Shown one piece after another: positions 1 through 8,319 of a DNA stretch of 64,000 nucleotides (positions are counted from its first letter, which is position 1; every line of letters starts with the position of its first letter). The translations under genes and the position numbers were made by a program. The notes under the pieces are model-generated. The model was not told the origin of the DNA and did no database searches. It was given only the letters and a program-made list of their open reading frames with translations. Source of the stretch: Mucilaginibacter celer (GTDB lineage Bacteria > Bacteroidota > Bacteroidia > Sphingobacteriales > Sphingobacteriaceae); the NCBI RefSeq assembly GCF_003576455.2, contig NZ_CP032869.1, positions 4,464,001-4,528,000 on the forward strand. The letters run 5' to 3'.

Positions 1-390
1 AGCCGCTCCATCTACATCGTTAAAGCCGCGAATCAGTTCGGCAAAGCCGGTACCGTAAAATATGTTATCGCCCAATATCAGGGCTACTTTATCATCGCCA
101 ATAAACTCCTCGCCTATTACAAAGGCCTGGGCAAGCCCGTTGGGTTTTTCCTGTATGGCGTATTCAAATTTACAGCCCAGCTCAGTACCATCGCCTAAAA
201 GGCGTTTAAAACCAGGATTATCTTCGGCTGTGGTGATAATCAGGATCTCTTTAATATCGGCCTGCATTAAAACCGATAGCGGATAATAGATCATCGGCTT
301 ATCATAAATAGGCATTAGCTGTTTACTGATGGCCCGGGTTATAGGGTATAAACGTGTTCCCGATCCTCCCGCTAAAATAATTCCTTTCAT
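1..390 (-). CDS. rmlA: Glucose-1-phosphate thymidylyltransferase, partial
   Basis: RmlA activates glucose 1-phosphate with dTTP to dTDP-glucose, the first step of dTDP-L-rhamnose synthesis in the cytoplasm. Only the first 130 residues are present; the rest lies beyond the left edge. The protein starts MKGIILAGGSGTRLYPIT, the nucleotide-binding signature of sugar nucleotidyltransferases, followed by SKQLMPIYDKPMIYYPLSVLM and the LGDNIFYG metal/nucleotide motif near residue 110. The ATG is at 388-390. Two other rhamnose genes (rmlD, rmlC) lie at 3233-4672 on the same strand, but cysDN separates them. rmlB is not in the window. The family call is firm. Confidence 0.93.
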   Translation of the reverse strand, partial: MKGIILAGGSGTRLYPITRAISKQLMPIYDKPMIYYPLSVLMQADIKEILIITTAEDNPGFKRLLGDGTELGCKFEYAIQEKPNGLAQAFVIGEEFIGDDKVALILGDNIFYGTGFAELIRGFNDVDGAA

Positions 391-903
391 AAAATAGAAT
401 ATAGGTTTTGTATGATGATGTGTAAACGGACCTTATTAGTGTTATTGCCTAAAATTATTAAATACTTTCAGCTTAAGTAAATATTTTTTCAGCTTAATGG
501 TTTACGTAAAATGGGGGTGTATTGTTTGATTTGGTACGGGTAATTCTACAACAACTACATTGTTAAACCGGAGTATTAAACCGCTTTTAAATACGAGGCA
601 CCTACGGAGCCAAAACCCATTTTATTTTTGGCTATAAACACGGTACTCCTACCGAGTGTTGGAAAGCAGCACGAAACTCCCACGGAATTATAAAAATACC
701 CCGTAGGGGTATCGTGTTTATAGCATTAATCATCTCCCTGAATTGGGCTCCATAGGAGCCGCGTATAAACCGTTAGTTCAAAACCCATCTCTTGTTAAAT
801 TCCAATTACATAGCACTATAATTAACCATAATTGTGTATAATTGCAGTTCAATCGCTAAAATCTACTATTTAGGTGGAATTAGCAGGGTACTCATAGCTA
901 ACA
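391..903. other. Spacer between divergent rmlA and cysD with a repeat-like element
   Basis: No convincing gene is seen in these 513 bases. The middle holds an inverted repeat (631-652 and 703-724), a small GC hairpin (746-760) and a 10-bp direct repeat CAAAACCCAT at 611-620 and 779-788 around them. The outer parts are AT-rich. Promoters for both flanking genes must lie here. I could not find a good TTTG-N19-TAnnTTTG match for either. Confidence 0.6.
631..724. repeat. Inverted-repeat element, 22-bp arms
   Basis: The arms are 631-652 and 703-724 and match at 20 of 22 positions, beginning GCTATAAACACGGTAC on the left. A separate perfect GGCTCC-ATA-GGAGCC hairpin follows at 746-760. A 10-bp direct repeat brackets the whole block. 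It could be a dispersed intergenic repeat or a remnant of a small non-autonomous element. No transposase is present. Confidence 0.6.
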
Positions 904-1809
904 ATGCATAAATATTATCTTACTCATCTGCAGGAACTGGAGTCGGAAGCCATTTACGTTATCAGGGAAGTGGTTGCACAGTTTGATCGTCCTGCCATAT
1001 TATTTTCGGGCGGTAAAGACTCGATAGTGGTTACTCACCTGGCCAAAAAGGCTTTTTGGCCTGCCAAAATACCCATGCCGCTTATCCACATCGATACCGG
1101 CCATAACTTTCCCGAAACGATGGATTTCAGGGATAAACTGGTTGAAAACCTCGGCGTACAATTAATTGTAGGTTCTGTTCAGGAGTCGATAGATAAAGGC
1201 CGTGCAGTTGAAGAAAGCGGCATTAACGCCAGCCGTAACGAGTTACAGATAGTAACCCTGCTGGATACCATCGAAAGCCATAAAATTGATGCTGCCATTG
1301 GCGGTGCCCGTCGTGATGAGGAGAAAGCCCGTGCTAAAGAGCGCTTTTTCAGCCATCGCGATGAGTTTGGCCAGTGGGATCCTAAAAACCAACGCCCCGA
1401 GCTGTGGAACATTTTTAACGGCCGCAAGCGCATGGGCGAACACTTCCGTGTATTCCCGATCAGTAACTGGACTGAGATGGATATCTGGAATTATATCCTG
1501 CAGGAAAACATTGCCATCCCATCATTATACTTCGCACACCAGCGTGATGCCGTATACCGCGACAATACCTGGCTGCCTGCATCCGAGTTTTTGCAGCTGC
1601 GCGAAGGCGAAAGCATCGAAAACAAACTGATGCGTTTCCGTACTTTGGGCGATATAACCATTACCGGCGGCATCGAATCGGACGCGGATACGCTGGAAAA
1701 AATCGTTGCCGAAGTATCGGCCACCCGCAGTACCGAGCGTGGTAACCGCAGCGATGATAAACGCTCGGATACATCGATGGAAGACAGGAAGAAACAAGGT
1801 TATTTTTAA
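904..1809 (+). CDS. cysD: Sulfate adenylyltransferase subunit 2 (ATP sulfurylase small subunit)
   Basis: CysD catalyses adenylation of sulfate with ATP to adenosine 5'-phosphosulfate (APS), driven by GTP hydrolysis in its partner CysN. The 301-residue protein has the PP-loop SGGKDS at residues 35-40 of the PAPS-reductase/CysD superfamily, then IDTGHNFPET and the family motif GGARRDEEKARAKER. The tail EDRKKQGYF is typical of CysD. Length is normal for the family. cysN follows 55 bases downstream of the stop, using the start chosen here for cysN. No cysH, cysC, cysI or sulfate transporter is in view, so whether APS goes to cysteine or to sulfation is not visible. Confidence 0.96.
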   Translation: MHKYYLTHLQELESEAIYVIREVVAQFDRPAILFSGGKDSIVVTHLAKKAFWPAKIPMPLIHIDTGHNFPETMDFRDKLVENLGVQLIVGSVQESIDKGRAVEESGINASRNELQIVTLLDTIESHKIDAAIGGARRDEEKARAKERFFSHRDEFGQWDPKNQRPELWNIFNGRKRMGEHFRVFPISNWTEMDIWNYILQENIAIPSLYFAHQRDAVYRDNTWLPASEFLQLREGESIENKLMRFRTLGDITITGGIESDADTLEKIVAEVSATRSTERGNRSDDKRSDTSMEDRKKQGYF

Positions 1810-1864
1810 AATTTGATCAGTAAGTCTTTGGATGATCTTCATTCAAAGCACAACATATCACCAC

Positions 1865-3121
1865 ATGGAATTATTACGTTTTACTACAGCCGGCAGTGTC
1901 GACGACGGGAAAAGCACCCTGATAGGGCGCCTGCTGTACGATTCAAAATCCATTTTTGAAGACCAGATAGAGGCTGTAAAAAAATCGAGCGAACGCAAAG
2001 GCCTGCAACACGTTGATCTTTCGTTACTAACCGACGGCCTGCGTTCAGAGCGCGAGCAGGGCATCACCATCGATGTGGCCTACCGCTACTTTGCCACCCC
2101 GAAACGCAAATTTATTATTGCCGATACCCCGGGCCATATTCAATACACCCGCAACATGGTTACCGGCGCATCAACTGCCAATGTTGCTTTGGTATTGATT
2201 GATGCCCGCAAAGGCGTGGTTGAACAAACCTGCCGCCACTCGTTCATAGCATCATTGCTGCGCATACCGCACATTGTGGTTTGCGTAAATAAAATGGACC
2301 TGGTTGATTACAGCGAAGAAGCCTTTAACAAAGTAGTTGAACAATACACCGATTTTGCCAGCAAGCTTGATGTTAAAGATATCCGCTTTATACCTATCAG
2401 CGCGCTTGCGGGTGATAACGTGGTAAACGAATCGGAATATATGCCCTGGTATACCGGTACAAGCCTTTTGCATACCCTCGAAACCATCCACATCGCCAGC
2501 GATGAGAACCACGCGGATGCCCGTTTCCCGGTACAAACCGTGATCCGCCCGCATGCTGATGAATATCATGATTACCGCGGTTATGCCGGTCGTATTGCAG
2601 GTGGGATCTTCAGGCCGGGCGATAAAATTACCGTATTGCCATCGGGTTTAACCTCGGCTATTAAATCCATCGATACCTATTCGGGGCCGGTGGAGGAAGC
2701 TTTTGCCCCTATGTCGGTTTCTATTACACTCGAGGATGATATTGACGTAAGTCGCGGCGATATGATTGTAAAAAATGAAAGCGAACCGGAAGTAAGCCAG
2801 GACCTGGATGCAATGATTTGCTGGATGGCCACCCGCGCACCACGCCCCGGAGCAAAATACTATCTTAAAACCACTACCCGCGAGGTAATGGCTATCATTA
2901 AAGAAGTCTATTATAAACTTGATATCAATACCCTCGAAAAAAATGAGGAAAACACCGATATCAAAATGAACGAGATGGTGAAGATCCGCCTAAGGACAAC
3001 ACAGCCTGTAGTTTTTGATGAATACAGTAAAAATCGCATCACAGGCTCACTGATATTGGTTGATGAATCGACCAACGAAACGGTGGCCGCAGGCACATTC
3101 GCAGCCCCCCCCGCCCCCTGA
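1865..3121 (+). CDS. cysN: Sulfate adenylyltransferase subunit 1 (GTPase)
   Basis: CysN is the regulatory GTPase of ATP sulfurylase. I start it at the ATG at 1865, giving MELLRFTTAGSVDDGKSTL (418 residues), because homologues begin just before the P-loop; an in-frame ATG at 1832 would add 11 unconserved residues. G motifs are visible: GSVDDGKST, DTPGH and NKMD, followed by EF-Tu-like beta-barrel domains. The length excludes a fused C-terminal APS kinase (CysC) domain. The last residues (AAPPAP) and the TGA stop are encoded by a GC-rich repeat arm at 3105-3131, so the natural C-terminus may have been altered by the repeat. Confidence 0.95.
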   Translation: MELLRFTTAGSVDDGKSTLIGRLLYDSKSIFEDQIEAVKKSSERKGLQHVDLSLLTDGLRSEREQGITIDVAYRYFATPKRKFIIADTPGHIQYTRNMVTGASTANVALVLIDARKGVVEQTCRHSFIASLLRIPHIVVCVNKMDLVDYSEEAFNKVVEQYTDFASKLDVKDIRFIPISALAGDNVVNESEYMPWYTGTSLLHTLETIHIASDENHADARFPVQTVIRPHADEYHDYRGYAGRIAGGIFRPGDKITVLPSGLTSAIKSIDTYSGPVEEAFAPMSVSITLEDDIDVSRGDMIVKNESEPEVSQDLDAMICWMATRAPRPGAKYYLKTTTREVMAIIKEVYYKLDINTLEKNEENTDIKMNEMVKIRLRTTQPVVFDEYSKNRITGSLILVDESTNETVAAGTFAAPPAP

Positions 3122-3249
3122 AGGGGGTGCCTTTGATTGGCAAGTTTCATCTTGCCCCACAAACAAAAAAGCAGCGCCTTTGGCACTGCTTTTTTGTTTG
3201 GCATAAAATCCACATGTATATAGGCACCCCCTTCAGAGGGCGGGGGGGG
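3105..3249. repeat. GC-rich 27-bp inverted repeat pair at the ends of cysN and rmlD
   Basis: Arms at 3105-3131 and 3223-3249 match at 26 of 27 positions when one is reverse-complemented. Each arm is a run of C interrupted by G, then the small palindrome CCCCC-TGAA-GGGGG (one mismatch in the right copy) and TGCC. The left arm supplies the last codons and TGA of cysN. The right arm supplies the last codons and TGA of rmlD at the equivalent position. A terminator lies between them. Confidence 0.8.
3161..3199. terminator. Bidirectional terminator between cysN and rmlD
   Basis: An 18-bp stem with one mismatch and a TTT loop: left arm 3161-3178, right arm 3182-3199. It is flanked by A and T runs on both sides (AAACAAAAAA and TTTTTTGTTT), so it would give a U-tract in either direction. 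It sits between two convergent genes. Confidence 0.85.
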
Positions 3250-4087
3250 ATGCTTTTTTCAGGCTATCCCTCCAATACGGGATCTCTATACCGAACGTAT
3301 TTTTAATTTTTGCCTTATCCATTACCGAAAATGCCGGTCGTTTAGCTTTGGTTGGATATTCTGAAGTGCGGATAGGCAGCACCTTCACATCAATTTTCGC
3401 GATATCAAAAATAGCTTTGGCAAAATCATACCACGAGGTTACGCCTTCGTTGCTGTAATGATAAATACCGTAGGCTTTTTTATCTGATGCGATGATATCA
3501 AAAATAGCTCCCGCCAGATCGATAGCATAGGTTGGCGTACCAACCTGATCGGCAATAATTTTTAGCAGATCGCGCTCGGCGCCGAGTTTGATCATGGTTT
3601 TCATAAAGTTATTGCCATATTCTGAGTACAGCCAGCTGGTACGGATGGTGTAGTACTCATCAAATATTTCGGCTATGGCCTGTTCACCTTCCAGTTTGGT
3701 GAGGCCGTACACTCCTATCGGATCGGTTTCGTCATCTTCTGTGCGGGGTGAAGCGACATCTCCTTTAAAGACAAAATCTGTTGAAGTTTGGACTAAAACA
3801 GCGCTATGCTTTTTGCATTGCCTGGCAAGATTGGCGGCACCTGTTTTGTTAATGGCACGGGCTTGTTCTATTTCATCTTCGGCCTTATCAACTGCTGTGT
3901 AAGCGGCGCAATTAATGGCAAAGGCGGGCTTATATTTTTCGAATACAATATCCAGCGCGACTTCATCAAGTATATTTCCTTCGGCCGAACTGAGAAAATG
4001 GATATTATCAAGCGCCCTATCGTTTGCTACATGTTTTAAACATGAACCTAATTGCCCCGATGCTCCGAATACAATAATAGTTTGCAT
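3233..4087 (-). CDS. rmlD: dTDP-4-dehydrorhamnose reductase
   Basis: RmlD reduces dTDP-4-keto-L-rhamnose with NAD(P)H, the last step to dTDP-L-rhamnose. The 284-residue protein opens with the Rossmann motif FGASGQLGSC. It has NCAAYTAVDKAE, the typical RmlD substrate-loop motif, and the catalytic YGLTKLEGE (YxxxK) near residue 128. The C-terminal SPPAL and its stop codon come from the repeat arm at 3223-3249, so the end is probably eroded or replaced by a few residues relative to orthologues. It lies 30 bases downstream of rmlC, likely co-transcribed. Confidence 0.94.
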   Translation of the reverse strand: MQTIIVFGASGQLGSCLKHVANDRALDNIHFLSSAEGNILDEVALDIVFEKYKPAFAINCAAYTAVDKAEDEIEQARAINKTGAANLARQCKKHSAVLVQTSTDFVFKGDVASPRTEDDETDPIGVYGLTKLEGEQAIAEIFDEYYTIRTSWLYSEYGNNFMKTMIKLGAERDLLKIIADQVGTPTYAIDLAGAIFDIIASDKKAYGIYHYSNEGVTSWYDFAKAIFDIAKIDVKVLPIRTSEYPTKAKRPAFSVMDKAKIKNTFGIEIPYWRDSLKKASPPAL

Positions 4088-4117
4088 TTTGAACTGGTGT
4101 TTTATTAAAAAGAGAAA

Positions 4118-4672
4118 TTAAAATCCGAAATCGGGGGCATTTTTTAAAAACGGAAGTTCCAGATCTTTATCAGATACCAGTACCTCGGTAATATCTGCCT
4201 GCCAGTTGATATTCAGATCAGGATCGGCGTAGTGAACACCGCTTTCGGCTTCTTTGTTATAATAATTATCGCATTTGTATTGAAAAACCGCTTCATCGCT
4301 CAAAACTATAAAACCATGCCCAAAACCCCGCGGAATAAAAAACTGCTGGTTATTCTCTTCGGTTAAAAGCACGCTGTGGTATTGACCGTAGGTAGGCGAG
4401 CCGCTACGTAAATCGACAGCCACATCCAATACCTCGCCTTTGGTTACCCTAACCAGTTTAGCCTGCGAAAATTCGCCTTTTTGCAGGTGCAGGCCACGCA
4501 GAACGCCTTTTGTTGAATATGACTGATTATCCTGTACAAAATCAATATCAAAGCCTGTCAGTTCGGCAAAGCGTTTGCGGTTAAACGATTCGAAAAAGTA
4601 GCCTCGGCCATCATTAAAAACGCGTGGTTGTATAACCAGGCATCCTGCCAGTGGGGTTGGTATTATGGTCAT
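4118..4672 (-). CDS. rmlC: dTDP-4-dehydrorhamnose 3,5-epimerase
   Basis: RmlC epimerises dTDP-4-keto-6-deoxyglucose at C3 and C5 to the L-rhamno form. The 184 residues form a cupin. The signature SYSTKGVLRGLHLQ (residues about 52-65) contains the substrate-binding Arg and catalytic His. FFIPRGFGHGFIVLSDEAVFQYKCDNYYN carries the second half of the active site. Length matches the family. It is followed at once by rmlD on the same strand. Confidence 0.95.
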   Translation of the reverse strand: MTIIPTPLAGCLVIQPRVFNDGRGYFFESFNRKRFAELTGFDIDFVQDNQSYSTKGVLRGLHLQKGEFSQAKLVRVTKGEVLDVAVDLRSGSPTYGQYHSVLLTEENNQQFFIPRGFGHGFIVLSDEAVFQYKCDNYYNKEAESGVHYADPDLNINWQADITEVLVSDKDLELPFLKNAPDFGF

Positions 4673-4792
4673 TTATATTATCGGATAAGTTTTAAAACCG
4701 GATTGCGCGCCGGTTTTTCATTAACGAAGATAAGGCAAAATATGTTTCGGAACCGATAAGGGTATTCAAATAAATACTTCGCAGGTGAGTGC

Positions 4793-5737
4793 TTATCGCT
4801 CGGCCACCAACACACCTTTACTTAAAAAATCCTGGTAAGCTAAAGTAATACCCTCCTCGAGTGTAGTATGGAAACGCCAGCCTGCTTCCGTTAACTTGGT
4901 AACATCCATTAACTTACGCGGTGTGCCATCGGGTTTCGAGGTATCAAAATTGATTTCGCCTTCAAAACCTGTTATTTTTTTTACCAGCAGCGCCAGATCT
5001 TTTATCGAAATATCTTCGCCGGTGCCTACGTTAACCAGGCCCGGCTCATTATAATTCTGCATCAGGTAGTAACAGGCTTCGGCCAAATCATCGGCAAACA
5101 AAAACTCGCGTTTGGGCGATCCTGTACCCCATATGGTTACAGCTTCGGCTCCCTGCTCCTTTGCTTCATGAAAACGGCGGATTAATGCAGGTAACACGTG
5201 CGAATTCTGCGGGTGATAATTATCATTATACCCATACAAATTGGTAGGCATAACCGATATGTAGTTGCAGCCATATTGCGAGCGATAGGCATCGCACATT
5301 TTTATACCTGCAATTTTAGCTACGGCGTAAGGCTCGTTGGTTTCCTCCAGCGGACCGGTAAGCAGGTAATCTTCCTTTAAAGGCTGTGGCGCCATTTTAG
5401 GATAGATACAGCTCGAACCCAAAAACATCAGTTTCTTAACACCGCTTAAATAGGCGTTGTGGATAATGTTATTCTGGATTTGCAGGTTATCATATAAAAA
5501 CTCGGCACGATAGGTGTTGTTGGCAACTATCCCCCCTACTTTGGCGGCGGCTAAAAAAACATAATCGGGTTTTTCTGCCGCAAAAAAATCGGCCACGGCC
5601 TGTTGGTTACGCAAATCAAGCTCGGTGGAGGTGCGGCTTACAAAATTTGTAAAACCTTCTTTTTTTAATTTACGCAAGATTGCCGAGCCCACCATGCCGT
5701 GGTGACCGGCAATATATATTTTCGCGTTTTTTTCCAT
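4793..5737 (-). CDS. fcl: GDP-L-fucose synthase
   Basis: The enzyme (also called WcaG) converts GDP-4-keto-6-deoxy-D-mannose to GDP-L-fucose by 3,5-epimerisation and NADPH reduction. The 314-residue protein has the Rossmann motif AGHHGMVGSAILR, the family motif FLGSSCIYPK with the catalytic Ser/Cys, and YAVAKIAGIKMC carrying the YxxxK pair. MPTNLYGYNDNYHPQNSHVLPALIRRFHEA is characteristic of GDP-fucose synthases. The start lies 6 bases after the gmd stop, so the two genes form one operon and one pathway. Confidence 0.96.
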   Translation of the reverse strand: MEKNAKIYIAGHHGMVGSAILRKLKKEGFTNFVSRTSTELDLRNQQAVADFFAAEKPDYVFLAAAKVGGIVANNTYRAEFLYDNLQIQNNIIHNAYLSGVKKLMFLGSSCIYPKMAPQPLKEDYLLTGPLEETNEPYAVAKIAGIKMCDAYRSQYGCNYISVMPTNLYGYNDNYHPQNSHVLPALIRRFHEAKEQGAEAVTIWGTGSPKREFLFADDLAEACYYLMQNYNEPGLVNVGTGEDISIKDLALLVKKITGFEGEINFDTSKPDGTPRKLMDVTKLTEAGWRFHTTLEEGITLAYQDFLSKGVLVAER

Positions 5738-5743
5738 TAGCTA

Positions 5744-6862
5744 TTATTCAAACTGTTTTTTGATGGCATAGCCTGATTCTTCGAGCAATTTCTCTCTCCT
5801 GAACAAATCAACATCGGCGGCAACCATTTCTTTCACCAGGCCCTGTAAATCATACTTAGGCTCCCAACCCAGTTTTGTTTTTGATTTGGTTGGATCGCCG
5901 ATGAGCAGATCAACTTCGGTAGGCCTGAAATATTTTTCATCTACTGCTACAACCTCTTTACCGGCAGGTAGTTGAAAATCCGGGTTACTGCAGCTAACTA
6001 CATATCCCTTTTCATTAACACCTTCGCCGTTAAATTCAATTTCAATACCTACTTCTCCAAACGCAAGACGTACAAACTCGCGTACGCGGGTGGTAACGCC
6101 GGTGGCTATTACATAATCTTCGGCTACTTCCTGTTGCAGTATCAGGTACATGGCTTCCACATAATCTTTGGCGTGGCCCCAATCGCGCTGCGCATCCAGG
6201 TTACCAAGATACAACTTATCCTGCAGCCCCATAGCTATTTTGGCCGTAGCGCGGGTAATTTTACGTGTAACAAACGTTTCACCACGCAGCGGGCTTTCGT
6301 GGTTAAACAGGATGCCATTGCAGGCATATATGCCATAAGCCTCGCGATAGTTTACGGTAATCCAATAAGCATACAACTTGGCAACTGCATAAGGTGAACG
6401 CGGATAAAACGGCGTGGTTTCTGATTGCGGCACAGCCTGCACCAAACCATAAAGCTCGGAAGTGGAAGCCTGGTAAATTTTTGTTTTCTTCTCGAGGCCG
6501 AGGATACGGATAGCCTCAAGCAACCTCAATGTACCGATACCATCGGCATTGGCGGTATATTCGGGTGTATCAAAACTCACCTTTACGTGCGACATTGCGC
6601 CGAGGTTATAAATTTCATCGGGCTGTACCTGCTGAATAATACGGATCAAATTGGTGCTATCACTTAAATCGCCGTAGTGCAGTATCAGGTTTTTGTTGGT
6701 ATCGTGCGGATCCTGGTACAGGTGGTCTATCCTATCGGTATTAAATAACGAGCTGCGGCGTTTGATACCGTGTACCTCGTAATTTTTTGAGAGCAATAGT
6801 TCGGTAAGATAGGCACCATCCTGGCCGGTTATACCTGTAATTAAGGCGATTTTTTTACTCAT
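5744..6862 (-). CDS. gmd: GDP-mannose 4,6-dehydratase
   Basis: Gmd oxidises and dehydrates GDP-D-mannose to GDP-4-keto-6-deoxy-D-mannose, the precursor used by the adjacent Fcl. I choose the ATG at 6860-6862 (MSKKIALITGITGQDGAYL) because homologues begin directly before this Rossmann motif; an upstream in-frame ATG at 6881-6883 would add seven residues. GIKRRSSLFNTDRIDHLY, the NLGAMSHVKVSF substrate loop and the catalytic YAVAKLYAYW are visible. About 372 residues is the family's usual length. Its promoter must lie in the 250 bases between the start and the terminator at 7114-7155. Confidence 0.96.
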   Translation of the reverse strand: MSKKIALITGITGQDGAYLTELLLSKNYEVHGIKRRSSLFNTDRIDHLYQDPHDTNKNLILHYGDLSDSTNLIRIIQQVQPDEIYNLGAMSHVKVSFDTPEYTANADGIGTLRLLEAIRILGLEKKTKIYQASTSELYGLVQAVPQSETTPFYPRSPYAVAKLYAYWITVNYREAYGIYACNGILFNHESPLRGETFVTRKITRATAKIAMGLQDKLYLGNLDAQRDWGHAKDYVEAMYLILQQEVAEDYVIATGVTTRVREFVRLAFGEVGIEIEFNGEGVNEKGYVVSCSNPDFQLPAGKEVVAVDEKYFRPTEVDLLIGDPTKSKTKLGWEPKYDLQGLVKEMVAADVDLFRREKLLEESGYAIKKQFE

Positions 6863-7242
6863 ATTATAAATATCTTTTGGCATTTACATTAAATGCAATT
6901 GTATCCAACGTTTTAACGGCCTATAGGCCTGTACGCCTTATAAACATTGCAAATTTCATTAAACCGATCACTTTAAAAAATTTAATTTAATAATATCGGC
7001 TTCCTGACTTAAAAGTATCCATTTTTAAATAAATACCCGCAAACTATATAAACAATAACCGTTGAGCCGGCGCTGATATTTTAATAATAGTACGTTTACA
7101 AACCTCATAAAAAAACAACACAGGCAATGATATTTAATCATGCCTGTGTTGTTGTATCCAATTATGTTCAGTTATTACCCTGTTTTAAGCTAAAATTAAC
7201 CCCCCATCCGGGATAAGATAAAATATTACGCTTAATTATAAC
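6863..7242. other. Spacer between gmd and the exopolysaccharide operon end
   Basis: No gene is seen. The right third carries the terminator of the long leftward operon (7114-7155). The left part, AT-rich and just upstream of gmd, should contain the gmd-fcl promoter, but I found no good match to the Bacteroidota consensus. Confidence 0.6.
7114..7155 (-). terminator. Rho-independent terminator of the exopolysaccharide operon
   Basis: A stem built from AACAACACAGGCA and its complement, extended by ATGAT/ATCAT with one bulge. On the minus strand it is followed by a run of seven T. It lies about 90 bases after the stop of the last gene of the operon and before gmd, marking the operon's end. Confidence 0.9.
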
Positions 7243-8310
7243 TTATCGCTTCACAAAAAAATACTGATTTTTATAAGGCCCTACAGGTAGAAACTCCAAT
7301 ATTATTTTAGGGATAAGAGTTACGCCCAGATCCTGCGATGTTTTGAAGTAGGCGGGGTAACTATCAGATACCTGCGCAACCAGCGGCGCATTAAGCATTT
7401 GCTCAAAAGTAAGACCATGCTCCTTCAGCACTTTGCTTGAATTTAGCAACGCTTCTTTTTGTTCGTCGGTTAAATCGAACAATGATTCAAAATTTTTGCG
7501 GGGGAATGCTTCCAGTTTACCGCCGTGGCCTGCATTGTAAATATGCACATTGCGGCTTTCAAAAAATTCGCGGCCCTGGTCAAACTTCTCCAGCATTTCG
7601 TGAACTGTGGGGTTGTGATATTTCAAACCCTTGCCAAAATAACGCGGATCAAAGTGGTTAGGATCGTGCTCATCAGCCTCCCAGTTGCGCGAGTTGATCT
7701 TTTTCACTTTCTGATCGGCAAAGGTCATATCAACACCAATCAGATAGATGTCGGTAAAACCTAAAAACGCTGCAACCTGTATAGCACCGTTCACTACGGT
7801 TTTATTGATACCGCAATTAGGTAAATCGGCCCTGAACTCGGGCCTGTCGGTATTTAACCAGTAAACGTTTTCTTTATGATCGATATACTTATCAAACTCA
7901 ACATTTGAAGGGTGGATATCGGGAAAAAAAGCATAATCAACCAAAGGCAAAATATCCTTGTTAATTTGCTCGTGCATATCCTTTACCACCAAATCATCAG
8001 TAACCATGTAAAACTGTGGCAGCCAGTTAAGGCGTTCAAACATCAGGTTAAATCGGTTAAAGGCCATGGTGTATTCGCCTTCAAGCAAATACAATGGCAT
8101 TTGGTTTAGGCTTGGGCCGTTACCAATTATAAATACCCTTTTACCTTTATATTTATCTTTAAGCGTTTGCCATTTTTCAATGTTTTTTACGTTTTTACCC
8201 CGTAAAGTGCGCTTAATTTTTACAAGGTTATAATTCCATATCCTTATAGCAAATACCTTGAGGCCATCATTTTGTATAGTGCTTATGCCTTTGGATATCA
8301 ATGACTTCAT
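7243..8310 (-). CDS. DUF115/GT42-like putative glycosyltransferase A
   Basis: The 355-residue protein has YKGKRVFIIGNGPSLNQ near residue 53, YTMAFNRFN about 25 residues later, TVVNGAIQVAAFLGFTDIYLIGVDM in the middle and DPNHFDPRYFGKG after it. From memory these match in order the conserved blocks of CstI/CstII-type sialyltransferases (GT42), whose catalytic His lies in a similar NSHYIG block. The related Pfam label is DUF115/MptE-like. I infer a cytoplasmic transferase using a CMP-activated acidic sugar. It is last in the operon, 9 bases after the next DUF115 gene, and is clearly homologous to the protein at 18629-19729. The donor and acceptor are unknown. Confidence 0.7.
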   Translation of the reverse strand: MKSLISKGISTIQNDGLKVFAIRIWNYNLVKIKRTLRGKNVKNIEKWQTLKDKYKGKRVFIIGNGPSLNQMPLYLLEGEYTMAFNRFNLMFERLNWLPQFYMVTDDLVVKDMHEQINKDILPLVDYAFFPDIHPSNVEFDKYIDHKENVYWLNTDRPEFRADLPNCGINKTVVNGAIQVAAFLGFTDIYLIGVDMTFADQKVKKINSRNWEADEHDPNHFDPRYFGKGLKYHNPTVHEMLEKFDQGREFFESRNVHIYNAGHGGKLEAFPRKNFESLFDLTDEQKEALLNSSKVLKEHGLTFEQMLNAPLVAQVSDSYPAYFKTSQDLGVTLIPKIILEFLPVGPYKNQYFFVKR

Positions 8311-8319
8311 CGTACCAAC

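Noticed and set aside
62..286. A 74-residue plus-strand open frame opposite rmlA
   Set aside because: It is antisense to a clear RmlA sequence and shows no conserved features.
1179..1842. Several open frames on the minus strand opposite cysD
   Set aside because: They lie fully inside a strongly conserved gene on the other strand and have no family motifs.
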